NCBI GenBank assembly: GCA_018654745.1 | Contig: JABILA010000068.1 | Coordinates: forward strand, 44,696 to 108,695 | Direction: 5' to 3' | DNA: 64,000 bases | Source of the DNA: Alphaproteobacteria bacterium | GTDB lineage: Bacteria > Pseudomonadota > Alphaproteobacteria > UBA2966 | Translations under genes and position numbers: made by a program | Part shown: in pieces, positions 7,931-16,013 of the stretch | Numbering within the stretch: the first letter of the stretch is position 1 | How the letters are laid out: each line of letters opens with the position of its first letter | The notes under the pieces: model-generated | Told to the model about the DNA's origin: nothing | What the model saw: the letters and a program-made list of their open reading frames with translations, nothing else | Databases searched by the model: none

Positions 7931-9100
7931 TTGAGCGTAAATGAACCGTCAGCAATATCCGGGGGGAATACCGGGGCAGGGGCCTGGTTGCGCAGTGATA
8001 TGCGGGACCGGTTGTTGTCGCTTGCGGCTGGCGGACGCTGGAATATGGCCAGTGCGGTGCGTTTACAGACCGATCTTGAAGCCCTGCAGGGGCCGTCAGG
8101 TGGTGCGGTTGAACTGAATGCCGCTGAAATCACAGGTATTGATTCAACCGGTGCCTGGTTGCTGTATCGCACCCTGAAAAGGTTGCGTGCAGAAGGGCTT
8201 GAGACTCAAGTCGTAAATGCTTCCGAAACGGTGGCGGAAATGCTGGCGCAAATGGCGGCAAACGATGTTCCGCATCCGGCGCCACCGAAAGCAGACAATG
8301 CGCTGGTGGCTGTCGTACGCCACGTCGGGGAGACCACCGAGGAAATTTTTTGGGAAGTCATCGACGGGATCGCATTTCTGGGTCTGGTGATGCAGACCCT
8401 GGCAGGATCATTGTTGCACCCCTCGCGGTTACGTCTGACGCCGCTGGTTTTCCATATGGAAAAAGTCGGGCTGAATGCCCTGCCTATTGTGGGGTTGATT
8501 TCATTTCTGATCGGCGTGGTTCTGGCCTACCAGGGGGCAACACAGTTACAGAAATTTGGTGCCGAGGTCTTTGTCGTTGATTTGATCGGTGTCTCGGTTT
8601 TGCGTGAAATCGGCATTTTGTTGACGGCGATCGTTGTCGCCGGACGATCCGGCAGTGCCTTCACAGCGCAAATCGGCAGCATGAAGGTTAATGAAGAAGT
8701 TGACGCCATGCGCACGCTGGGCCTGGATCCGATCCAGGTTCTGGTCATTCCCCGAACACTGGCGCTGGTACTGATGTTGCCTTTGTTAGCCTTCTTTTCC
8801 GATATCATGGGTCTGTTGGGTGGCGGTCTGATGGCGTGGAGTGTTCTCGATGTCTCGCCCGGCCAGTTTATTGAACGCCTCAATGGTTCAATCGGTATGT
8901 GGACTTTCTGGGTCGGCATCATCAAGGCACCGGTATTTGGATTGTTGATTGCCCTGGTCGGTTGCTATGAAGGATTGCAAGTTGCCAATTCTGCCGAAAG
9001 TGTTGGGTCCCGCACAACACGTTCCGTTGTTGAATCTATCTTCCTGGTAATGATTGTCGACGCCGTCTTTTCCATTTTCTTTGCCTATATCGGAATTTGA
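7931..9100 (+). CDS. mlaE: Mla-type ABC transporter permease with N-terminal STAS domain
   Basis: 389 residues from a TTG at 7931 that follows AGGGGAG by 10 bases; the next in-frame ATG (8000) would cut into the STAS region. Residues ~25-115 form a STAS-like domain (VELNAAEITGIDSTGAWLLYR). Residues ~130-389 are the MlaE permease with about six hydrophobic helices and the signature LREIGILLTAIVVAGRSGSAF and EVDAMRTLGLDP. In Gram-negative bacteria the complex moves phospholipids between outer and inner membranes. MlaE with a fused STAS domain is common in alphaproteobacteria and replaces a separate MlaB. First gene of a four-gene operon; its stop overlaps the mlaF start. Confidence 0.92.
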   Translation: MSVNEPSAISGGNTGAGAWLRSDMRDRLLSLAAGGRWNMASAVRLQTDLEALQGPSGGAVELNAAEITGIDSTGAWLLYRTLKRLRAEGLETQVVNASETVAEMLAQMAANDVPHPAPPKADNALVAVVRHVGETTEEIFWEVIDGIAFLGLVMQTLAGSLLHPSRLRLTPLVFHMEKVGLNALPIVGLISFLIGVVLAYQGATQLQKFGAEVFVVDLIGVSVLREIGILLTAIVVAGRSGSAFTAQIGSMKVNEEVDAMRTLGLDPIQVLVIPRTLALVLMLPLLAFFSDIMGLLGGGLMAWSVLDVSPGQFIERLNGSIGMWTFWVGIIKAPVFGLLIALVGCYEGLQVANSAESVGSRTTRSVVESIFLVMIVDAVFSIFFAYIGI

Positions 9101-9912
9101 TGATGGGTGTAATCGACGACAATTTACCGACAGAATCCATGGCCATGCGATTACGCGGGGTCAAGAATCAATTCGGCGCACAGGTCATTCACGAAGATCT
9201 TGATCTGGACGTCCGGCGTGGTGAAATACTGGGAATCGTTGGTGGATCGGGTACTGGCAAGTCAGTTTTGCTGCGCACGATCATCGGGTTGAACACGCCG
9301 CGGGAGGGACGCATTGACGTCCTTGGTGAACATGTGGCTGCCCTCAGTCCTGTGGACAGACATCTGATCGAGGCGCGCTGGGGTGTGTTGTTTCAGGATG
9401 GTGCCTTGTTCAGTTCCCTGACCGTGGCGCAAAATATTCAGGTGCCGCTGAAAGAACACACAGACATGTCCGATGAACTGCTGGACGAGATTGCAGCCCT
9501 GAAAATCTCCATGGTGGGACTGCCGCCGGAAGCCGGCAACAAATATCCCTCGGAGCTATCTGGCGGGATGCGCAAACGGGCCGGGCTGGCGCGTGCCCTT
9601 GCCCTGGATCCGGATATTGTCTTTCTGGATGAGCCCACGGCGGGACTGGACCCTATCGGGGCCGCTGAATTTGATCAGCTGATCCTGCGGCTGCATGCCG
9701 CCATGGGCATGACTGTTTTCATGGTGACCCACGATCTGGACAGCCTGCATGCGATCTGTGACAGGATTGCTGTTCTTGCCGAAAAACGTGTTATTGTTTG
9801 TGGAACCATGGCTGAAATGATGCAGCAGGCGCACCCCTGGATACATGAATATTTTCATGGACCCCGCGCCAGAGCAGCGGTCGCTACACAAAATGTAGCT
9901 GCCGGGGCCTGA
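9100..9912 (+). CDS. mlaF: Mla-type ABC transporter ATP-binding protein
   Basis: 270 residues from the ATG at 9100, sharing one base with the mlaE stop (TGATG). Walker A is GGSGTGKS (48-55), the Q-loop FQDGALFSSLT, the signature LSGGMRKR (153-160) and Walker B FLDEPT with D-loop AGLDP. The FQDGALFSSLTVAQN and SGGMRKRAGLARAL blocks are typical of MlaF/Ttg2A. It powers the MlaE permease. Confidence 0.93.
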   Translation: MMGVIDDNLPTESMAMRLRGVKNQFGAQVIHEDLDLDVRRGEILGIVGGSGTGKSVLLRTIIGLNTPREGRIDVLGEHVAALSPVDRHLIEARWGVLFQDGALFSSLTVAQNIQVPLKEHTDMSDELLDEIAALKISMVGLPPEAGNKYPSELSGGMRKRAGLARALALDPDIVFLDEPTAGLDPIGAAEFDQLILRLHAAMGMTVFMVTHDLDSLHAICDRIAVLAEKRVIVCGTMAEMMQQAHPWIHEYFHGPRARAAVATQNVAAGA

Positions 9913-9931
9913 AGGATAAACGGAAAGAGAT

Positions 9932-10951
9932 ATGGAAACGCGCGCCAGCCATTTATTGATCGGTACCTTTGTCCTCGGCATGGTCGCCGCCGCCTTCAGC
10001 TTTGTCATGTGGCTGGCCAAAGTCGAAATCGACCGGGAATTTGACCACTATAATATCGTCTTCGAAGGTTCGGTATCCGGCCTCAGCCCGGCTGGTCAGG
10101 TCCGCTACAATGGCGTTCCGGTAGGTGTGGTACAAACCATTGCCATTGATCCGAAAAATCCTGGCCAGGTGATTGTCGGAATCGAAGTTGCCAGTTCGAC
10201 GCCGGTCAAGGAAGACAGCATTGCGGTGTTGGAAATGCAGGGCATAACCGGTGTCTCCTATGTTCAGTTGTCTGGCGGCAGCCCGGAAAGCCCGGGCTTG
10301 AAACAAAAGCCCGGACAGGATCGCCCGATCATACAATCCAGGCCATCACAAATTGATCAACTATTTTCTGGTGCGCCGGAATTGATCAATCGCTTTATCA
10401 AACTGGTCGGTGAAGCCACCAAGGTATTTGATGATGAAAATCGCAAGGCGATTGGCGATATTCTGGCCAGCGTCCAGGACGTAACCGGCACCGTTTCCGG
10501 GCGTTCCGACGAGCTGGATGGCATCTTGCGCGACTTCGCCAAGACGTCAAACCAGCTGCAGGCTGCAGTGGCGTCTTCCAACAAGTTGATGCAGTCGCTG
10601 GACGAGGATGCTGAAAGACTGACCGACAGTGCAGAGGTCAGTCTGGCTATGTTGCGCGGTACACTTTCCAGCCTGGACAATACAATGGAAGCCAGTGTCC
10701 AGCCGATGCTGGGACAAACCAAAAATACAGCGGCATCCATCGAAAAACTGACGGATCAACTCGGTGTCCTTCTGAATGACAATGACGAAGCGCTGTCAGG
10801 GTTTATGGGTGAGGGGCTGTTTGAATTCACCCGTCTGGTAACAGAGATGCGCTTGCTGGTAGACAATCTGAACCGGGTAACGGCGCGCATCGAAAGTGAT
10901 CCGGCACAGTTCCTGTTCGGCAATTCCCAAAGAGGCTTCAAGGCAGAATGA
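9932..10951 (+). CDS. mlaD: MCE-domain lipid-binding protein of the Mla system
   Basis: 339 residues. One N-terminal membrane helix (LLIGTFVLGMVAAAFSFVMW, ~8-27) is followed by an MCE domain (~38-115: YNIVFEGSVSGLSPAGQVRYNG and IEVASSTPVKEDSIAVL) and a long helical C-terminal region to 339. MCE proteins form periplasmic hexamers that carry lipid to or from MlaFE. The long helical tail is more like MceD-type proteins than the short E. coli MlaD. A ribosome site GGAAAGAG precedes the ATG, 19 bases after mlaF. Confidence 0.9.
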   Translation: METRASHLLIGTFVLGMVAAAFSFVMWLAKVEIDREFDHYNIVFEGSVSGLSPAGQVRYNGVPVGVVQTIAIDPKNPGQVIVGIEVASSTPVKEDSIAVLEMQGITGVSYVQLSGGSPESPGLKQKPGQDRPIIQSRPSQIDQLFSGAPELINRFIKLVGEATKVFDDENRKAIGDILASVQDVTGTVSGRSDELDGILRDFAKTSNQLQAAVASSNKLMQSLDEDAERLTDSAEVSLAMLRGTLSSLDNTMEASVQPMLGQTKNTAASIEKLTDQLGVLLNDNDEALSGFMGEGLFEFTRLVTEMRLLVDNLNRVTARIESDPAQFLFGNSQRGFKAE

Positions 10952-11592
10952 TGATGACACGAAATATTTCCTGGTCGAGAGCGGGACTTTTAGCGAGCCT
11001 GACGTTGCTATTGTCGGCCTGTGCAGGCGTTCTGCCAGGTGGCGGTCCACCGCCTTCATTTTATACGCTGTCGCCTAAAAGTTCATTTTCTGCAGAAGTT
11101 CCGAAAGTTAACTGGCAATTGGTTGTCGAGAACCCTGCGACTTCCGGGGCACTGGCAACGCAGCGTATTGCCCTGACACATGACCCCGTTCAGATTGAAT
11201 ATTTTGGTGGTGCACGCTGGACTGAAAATGCGCCGCAACTGGTTCAGACCTTGTTGGTTGAATCGTTCGAGAATTCAAACAAGATCATTGCAGTTGGCCG
11301 TCAGGCCATTGGCTTGCGGTCTGATTTCAATCTGAAAAGTGATTTGCGGGAATTTCAGGCTGAATATTCGGCGGAGGGTGAGCCACCGACGATCCGGGTC
11401 CGGGTCAATTCCAAAATCATCCGTCAGCCCAAACGACAAATCGTTGCCTCCCGAACGTTTGAACGAAAAGTGTTGGCAGAAAGCACATCCATGCGTGATG
11501 TGGTCAAAGCGTTTGACAAGGCCCTTGGCAAAGTGCTCAAACGCATTGTCGAATGGACTTTGATCACGGCGGATCAGTCATATAAAAGCTGA
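10948..11592 (+). CDS. ABC-type transport auxiliary lipoprotein (PqiC/DUF330-like)
   Basis: 214 residues, the start overlapping the mlaD stop (ATGA). The lipoprotein signal ends in LLLSAC, with C25 as the lipidation site. The mature part begins with GGGPPPSFYTLSP, typical of the ABC-type transport auxiliary component family found with MCE systems, and continues with VDNP-like and RIALTHDPVQIEYFGGARWTE segments. Probably an outer-membrane partner for the lipid transporter. Last gene of the operon. Confidence 0.85.
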   Translation: MMMTRNISWSRAGLLASLTLLLSACAGVLPGGGPPPSFYTLSPKSSFSAEVPKVNWQLVVENPATSGALATQRIALTHDPVQIEYFGGARWTENAPQLVQTLLVESFENSNKIIAVGRQAIGLRSDFNLKSDLREFQAEYSAEGEPPTIRVRVNSKIIRQPKRQIVASRTFERKVLAESTSMRDVVKAFDKALGKVLKRIVEWTLITADQSYKS

Positions 11593-11621
11593 CGACAGCA
11601 CTTTTCATTTGAAAGCAGTTT

Positions 11622-12413
11622 ATGAAAATTATCACGTGGAACATCAATTCCGTGCGCAAACGCCTGGACCTGTTGAAAGACTTGCTGGAGCGGGAAAAAC
11701 CTGACGTCATTTGCTTGCAGGAAACCAAGGTGCAAGACGCTGACTTTCCAGTTTCGTTTTTTGAAGAAGTCGGCTACGGCAATGTGATGTTTCAGGGCAT
11801 GAAGTCCTATCACGGTGTGGCCATTGCTTCGCCACAAAAACTGGCACCCGTGGCCAAAAAGGAAATTGGCCCCTTCATGGCACCACGTTTCATTGCTGCG
11901 AAACTGGAAAATGGTGTTCGTGTATTCAATTTCTATGTGCCTGCGGGTGGCGACGAACCTGATCCCGAGATCAATGACAAGTTCCGCGACAAGCTTGATT
12001 TTATGGAGTCCATGTCGACTTGGTCGTCTGACATCAAAGGGCCAGTGAAAAAATCAGTTCTTGTGGGTGATTTGAATGTGGCACCTTCGGAACATGATGT
12101 CTGGTCACATAAACAGTTGTTGAAAATTGTAAGTCACACACCCGTTGAAACCGAGGCTCTGGCAAAAGTAATGGCCAGTGGGAATTGGCTGGACGCCGTG
12201 CGCGAACATTTCGGTGAAGATGACGAACTCTACAGCTGGTGGAGTTATCGTTCACGCGACTGGAAAAATGCCAATAAGGGACGGCGACTGGATCACATCT
12301 GGATGGGCAAGGATTTGAAAAAATCTCTCTCAGATGTCGCTATTCTGGACGATGTTCGGGGATGGGATACGCCGTCTGACCACGCGCCGATTTCAGCAGA
12401 GTTCAAGCTTTAA
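11622..12413 (+). CDS. xthA: Exodeoxyribonuclease III (AP endonuclease)
   Basis: 263 residues, the usual length. It belongs to the endonuclease/exonuclease/phosphatase fold. Visible catalytic residues are N7 (TWNINSVRKRL), E34 (CLQETKV), the GDLNVAPSEHDVW loop, RLDHIWM, and the terminal SDHAPI with D253 and H254. It acts in base-excision repair by cutting abasic sites and trimming 3' ends. Convergent with the phosphoribosyltransferase gene. Confidence 0.94.
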   Translation: MKIITWNINSVRKRLDLLKDLLEREKPDVICLQETKVQDADFPVSFFEEVGYGNVMFQGMKSYHGVAIASPQKLAPVAKKEIGPFMAPRFIAAKLENGVRVFNFYVPAGGDEPDPEINDKFRDKLDFMESMSTWSSDIKGPVKKSVLVGDLNVAPSEHDVWSHKQLLKIVSHTPVETEALAKVMASGNWLDAVREHFGEDDELYSWWSYRSRDWKNANKGRRLDHIWMGKDLKKSLSDVAILDDVRGWDTPSDHAPISAEFKL

Positions 12414-12419
12414 TCAGCG

Positions 12420-12436
12420 TTCTGTTAAAAACAGAA
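12420..12436. terminator. Small hairpin between convergent genes
   Basis: TTCTGTT-AAA-AACAGAA is a perfect 7-bp stem with a 3-base loop between the xthA and phosphoribosyltransferase stops. No clear T-run follows on either strand, so the terminator role is tentative. Confidence 0.4.
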
Positions 12437-12446
12437 TTGAGCCCCA

Positions 12447-12938
12447 TCAGTCTCGTTTTACGTTGGCGATAGGTTCGACAAACTGTGGTCCCTGATCCCA
12501 GGGAAACAGAATCCAGGTATCCTGGCTGACTTCTGTGATGAAGCTGTCGACAGTGTCGCGACCCTTTGGTTTTGCATAGACAGTGGCGAAGTGGGCATTT
12601 GGTAATTGTTCTCGAATGACCCGGAAGGTAGCACCCGTGTCGACCAGATCGTCGACGATGAGCCAGCCTTCGCCGCCGTTCTCCAGCTCAACACCTTTCA
12701 GCACTTTTGTTTTGCCCTGGGTTTCGCCTTCGTAAGAAGCCACGCAGAAGGTATCGATCAGGCGAATTTCAAGTTCTCGTGCCACAATCGCGGCTGGAAC
12801 CAGACCACCACGGGTGACAGCAATCATGCCTTTCCAGGGACCTGCTTCCATCAACCGCCAGGCCAGAGCTCGCGAATCACGGTGCAATTCACCCCACGAA
12901 ACCGGAAAGTGACGAATATACGCGGGTGCTTCGGCCAT
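12447..12938 (-). CDS. gpt: Xanthine phosphoribosyltransferase
   Basis: 163 residues. The PRPP-binding motif [15 protein letters not shown] (93-106) and the TRGGLVPA loop (42-49) are intact, and the C-terminal WILFPWDQ matches xanthine-guanine phosphoribosyltransferases. It salvages xanthine and guanine to nucleotides in the cytoplasm. Its start lies before the thioesterase stop on the same strand with 15 bases between. Confidence 0.92.
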   Translation of the reverse strand: MAEAPAYIRHFPVSWGELHRDSRALAWRLMEAGPWKGMIAVTRGGLVPAAIVARELEIRLIDTFCVASYEGETQGKTKVLKGVELENGGEGWLIVDDLVDTGATFRVIREQLPNAHFATVYAKPKGRDTVDSFITEVSQDTWILFPWDQGPQFVEPIANVKRD

Positions 12939-12953
12939 GTTTGATGTTTCCTG

Positions 12954-13394
12954 TTATTTGTTTGCGGCGCTTTTACATGCAGCCTGGTAGGCTTCAATCG
13001 TTTGCCGCCAATCGTCGGGAATACGAACTGCTTTCATGATCTTGTTATTCACTATAGCGCCCGTGAGCGAGCCTTCAAAGCGTTCGCTGCCATCGGGGCC
13101 ACGGCCGGTGATAAAGTGTTTGATCGAGGCACCACCCAGGTGCTCGACCGTTACCGACAAATCCAGAAGGTCTCCATCATACACCGGTGCTTTGAAGTCG
13201 ATGTGGGTGCTGACCATGGGTGTGCCCATGCTCAGTTCGGTATTCATCTTGTACCAATCGAGGCCAACAACTTCCCGCCACCAGCATTCGACGGCCTCCA
13301 GCATAAAATCCAGAAACTGGCCGGTATAAACGATCCCGGCGGCGTCCGTTTCACCCCAGTGAATCTGGCGCTGGTAAACAAATGGAACTTGCAT
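12954..13394 (-). CDS. Acyl-CoA thioesterase, hotdog fold (likely acts on box-pathway CoA esters)
   Basis: 146 residues from the ATG at 13394 (MQVPFVYQRQIHWGETD); the frame extends upstream but would overlap the reductase gene. The GETDAAGIVYTG motif with D17 is the active-site signature of the 4-hydroxybenzoyl-CoA thioesterase family. It begins 16 bases after the reductase stop, in the same direction. In Azoarcus a benzoyl-CoA thioesterase accompanies the box genes and is thought to release CoA when intermediates build up; a similar role is inferred here. Confidence 0.85.
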   Translation of the reverse strand: MQVPFVYQRQIHWGETDAAGIVYTGQFLDFMLEAVECWWREVVGLDWYKMNTELSMGTPMVSTHIDFKAPVYDGDLLDLSVTVEHLGGASIKHFITGRGPDGSERFEGSLTGAIVNNKIMKAVRIPDDWRQTIEAYQAACKSAANK

Positions 13395-13410
13395 ATCTCG
13401 ATTTTTGATT

Positions 13411-14376
13411 TCAGGATTCAAGAGTGATCGAGCCACCCTTGGCGCGACTGATGCAGGGACAGAACAATTTCTCGTCTTCGCGTTCGCCTTCTGTCAAAAC
13501 ATAATCCCGATGATCCGGCTCGCCGTCGACGACTTTGACTGCACAAAGTCCACAAATGCCCATCTTGCAGTCGTAATCGATATCAACGCCTTCTTCCAGC
13601 AGAACATCCAGAATCGTCTCGCCTGCGGGAATGGTATAAGTCTTGCCACTTTCCGACAGGATAACTTCCATTTCACTGTCTTCACCGTCCAGTTCTGCGG
13701 GTTTGAAGACTTCATAATGAACTGTGTTTTCGGGCCAGCCTTGTTCGGTCGCTGTGGTCCGAACGGCTTCAATCAGACCACCTGGGCCACAAACGAAAAG
13801 ATGCAAGCCGCCCTGACGATTACTGAGAAGTTCTTTCAGGTTGATCCCTTTGGACGGGTCGCCACCATCGAAATAAAGGTGCCCGTTTTCACCGCAGACA
13901 GCTTCGACGTCGGTTTTAAAGGCCATTTCTTCCGGTGCACGCGCCGCGTAATGCATATTGAATTTTGCACCATTGGCCGACAGCGTTCTCGCCATGGCCA
14001 GAATAGGTGTGACGCCGATGCCACCGGCGATCAAAAGATTATCTTCAGCATCGTTATCCAGCGGGAAGTGGTTCTTCGGGTTCGACGCTTCGATGACATC
14101 ACCTTCAGACAGCTTGTCATGCATAAAGGCTGAGCCACCCTTGCCTTCAACTTCACGTAAAATTCCAAGCGTATAGGCGCTGGTATCCTTGGGGTCGCTG
14201 GCAAGCGAATAGGAGCGTTTGTCAGTGGTGCCGTCTTCACCGGTTACCATAACGTCAATGTGGGCGCCCGCAGTGAATTCCGGCAGCGCAGCGCCATCAT
14301 TGCTTTTCAGCAAGAACGATTTGACGTTGCTGGTTTCCTGGGCAATTTTTTCGATCTTGAGGCTGAGATCCGACAC
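13411..14376 (-). CDS. Flavin/2Fe-2S oxidoreductase (phthalate dioxygenase reductase type), probable electron donor to BoxB
   Basis: 321 residues from a GTG at 14376 with CAGGAG 7 bases upstream; an ATG 60 bases further up lacks this. Domains in order: flavin-binding barrel (RSYSLAS, 54-60), NAD(P)-binding domain (GGIGVTP, 118-124; CGPGG, 196-200), and a C-terminal plant-type 2Fe-2S ferredoxin with C270, C275, C278 and C308. Canonical BoxA, as I recall it, has an N-terminal bacterial 4Fe-4S ferredoxin part instead, so this is not a standard BoxA although it sits beside boxB. Class I diiron epoxygenases can use this reductase type (PaaE in the phenylacetate pathway). Reduction of BoxB by NAD(P)H through this protein is inferred from position. 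Confidence 0.85.
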   Translation of the reverse strand: MSDLSLKIEKIAQETSNVKSFLLKSNDGAALPEFTAGAHIDVMVTGEDGTTDKRSYSLASDPKDTSAYTLGILREVEGKGGSAFMHDKLSEGDVIEASNPKNHFPLDNDAEDNLLIAGGIGVTPILAMARTLSANGAKFNMHYAARAPEEMAFKTDVEAVCGENGHLYFDGGDPSKGINLKELLSNRQGGLHLFVCGPGGLIEAVRTTATEQGWPENTVHYEVFKPAELDGEDSEMEVILSESGKTYTIPAGETILDVLLEEGVDIDYDCKMGICGLCAVKVVDGEPDHRDYVLTEGEREDEKLFCPCISRAKGGSITLES

Positions 14377-14536
14377 GATCTGGCTCCTGGATATCAAGTG
14401 AGGCGACAAACTGGCCACCAAAGCGGCGGCTGACATTTGTCAATTAATAGTGTGCTTCATACGGGCTCTGCAAGTGCTGCGGTGAACAGAGTGATGTTTA
14501 TTTTATGAAACACTCGAAATCTTCGCAAAAAGTAGC

Positions 14537-14568
14537 AAGGGGCCGACACTTGTCAGCGCCGACCCCTT
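14537..14568 (-). terminator. Hairpin after boxB
   Basis: AAGGGG (14537-14542) and CCCCTT (14563-14568) pair around a 20-base partly self-complementary interior. On the minus strand the stem is followed by GCTACTTTTT. It lies 25 bases after the boxB stop and 160 bases before the reductase start, so it could reduce transcription into the reductase and thioesterase. Confidence 0.55.
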
Positions 14569-14593
14569 TATCGCTGCGGCGTTTATCGTTGGT

Positions 14594-16009
14594 CTATGTC
14601 AGACGGACATATTCGAAATCAACGGGTTGTTGGTTGATGCCGCGGGCAGGCGGTGCAATCCAGCCTGCAAATTTGCCGGGTTCAGTGACAGGTTTCATCA
14701 GCGACTGAACAAAGGCGCGGTCTTCGTCAGTGGGCAACCACTCGGCGTGACGGCTGTTCCATTCAGCTTCCGTGATAATCTTGCCTTCCGGTGTCGCTTT
14801 AACTTCCGAGAAAGTACCGATGCCACGGTGGAATGCCCGGTGAGGCAATTTGATTTCGAAATCAATACCGGCTTCCTTGATGCTTTTGTTCCAGCGATCT
14901 ACACCACGCTGACAGTCGACAATATATTCGTCGCGCAAGCGTTCGTTGACAGCGTTCAAGGCGGCTTCGCGTTTTTCAACGATCTTGTCGCCCAGCAGTT
15001 CCAGGATTGGATAGCTGGCATCGGTCAACATGTGATCGTCGTCGATCTTGGTTTCGTTAAAGCGACCCTTGATACCGGCGGTGTAATAGGTTGCCGCGTT
15101 GGTCGACAGTTCCTGACCAAACAGATCAACTGAAACCGAGAAGTGGAAGTTGACATGTTTCTGGATCAGATCCAGCGAAACGCCGCCATATTTGGCAATG
15201 TCGTCGGTGTCATGCTCGTTCATCAATTCGCAAGCGCGACGGATGACGCGGTTAACGCCTGATTCGCCCACAAACATGTGGTGCGCTTCTTCTGTCAACA
15301 TGAACTGACAGGAGCGTGAAAGGGGATCAAAGCCGGATTCGGCCAGACTCCCCAGCTGATACTTGCCATCACGATCCGTAAAGTATGTGAACATAAAGAA
15401 CGACAGCCAGTCCGGTGTCTTTTCGTTGAAGGCTTCAAGGATACGTGGCTTGTCGCTGTCGCCGGAACGACGGTCCAGCAGGGCTTCGGCTTCTTCACGA
15501 CCATCACGGCCAAAGTGAGCATCCAGCAGATAAACCATGGCCCACAAGTGACGGCCTTCTTCCACATTTACCTGGAACAAGTTGCGCAGGTCATAGAGCG
15601 ACGGACAGGTTGCACCCAGCAGGCGTTGTTGCTCAACTGATGCAGGTTCCGTGTCGCCCTGGGTTACGATCAGACGACGCAGGACCGAGCGGTATTCGCC
15701 CGGAACTTCCTGCCACGCGGCTTCACCTTTGTGATCGCCAAAATTGACCTGACGTTCGCCTTCGCGTTCGGTCAGGAAAATACCCCAGCGATATTCGGGC
15801 ATTTTGACATAGCCGAAGTTGGCCCAACCCTTGGCATCAACACTGACAGCTGTGCGCAGGTAGATGTCCTGAACCTGAAAGCCTTCCGGACCCATTTCTG
15901 ACCACCAGTCCTGAAACTTGGGCTGCCAGGATTCAAGGGCCCGTTGCAGGCGGCGGTTGTCGGACAGGTTAACGTTATTTGGAATGCGTTCGTTATAATC
16001 GATACTCAT
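14594..16009 (-). CDS. boxB: Benzoyl-CoA 2,3-epoxidase, diiron oxygenase subunit BoxB
   Basis: 471 residues, matching the usual ~473. It uses O2 to form the 2,3-epoxide of benzoyl-CoA. Putative diiron ligands are E121, E151 and H154 (EEGRH), D212, and E241 and H244 (LTEEAHHMF). This is the pattern reported for Azoarcus BoxB shifted by one residue. A GGGAGGG ribosome site precedes the ATG inside the end of boxC, four bases from its stop. Co-transcribed with boxC. Confidence 0.95.
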   Translation of the reverse strand: MSIDYNERIPNNVNLSDNRRLQRALESWQPKFQDWWSEMGPEGFQVQDIYLRTAVSVDAKGWANFGYVKMPEYRWGIFLTEREGERQVNFGDHKGEAAWQEVPGEYRSVLRRLIVTQGDTEPASVEQQRLLGATCPSLYDLRNLFQVNVEEGRHLWAMVYLLDAHFGRDGREEAEALLDRRSGDSDKPRILEAFNEKTPDWLSFFMFTYFTDRDGKYQLGSLAESGFDPLSRSCQFMLTEEAHHMFVGESGVNRVIRRACELMNEHDTDDIAKYGGVSLDLIQKHVNFHFSVSVDLFGQELSTNAATYYTAGIKGRFNETKIDDDHMLTDASYPILELLGDKIVEKREAALNAVNERLRDEYIVDCQRGVDRWNKSIKEAGIDFEIKLPHRAFHRGIGTFSEVKATPEGKIITEAEWNSRHAEWLPTDEDRAFVQSLMKPVTEPGKFAGWIAPPARGINQQPVDFEYVRLT

Positions 16010-16013
16010 GGGT

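Noticed and set aside
13411..14376. Calling this gene canonical BoxA
   Set aside because: Domain order and the C-terminal plant-type 2Fe-2S motif do not match the BoxA I know; the box role rests on position only.
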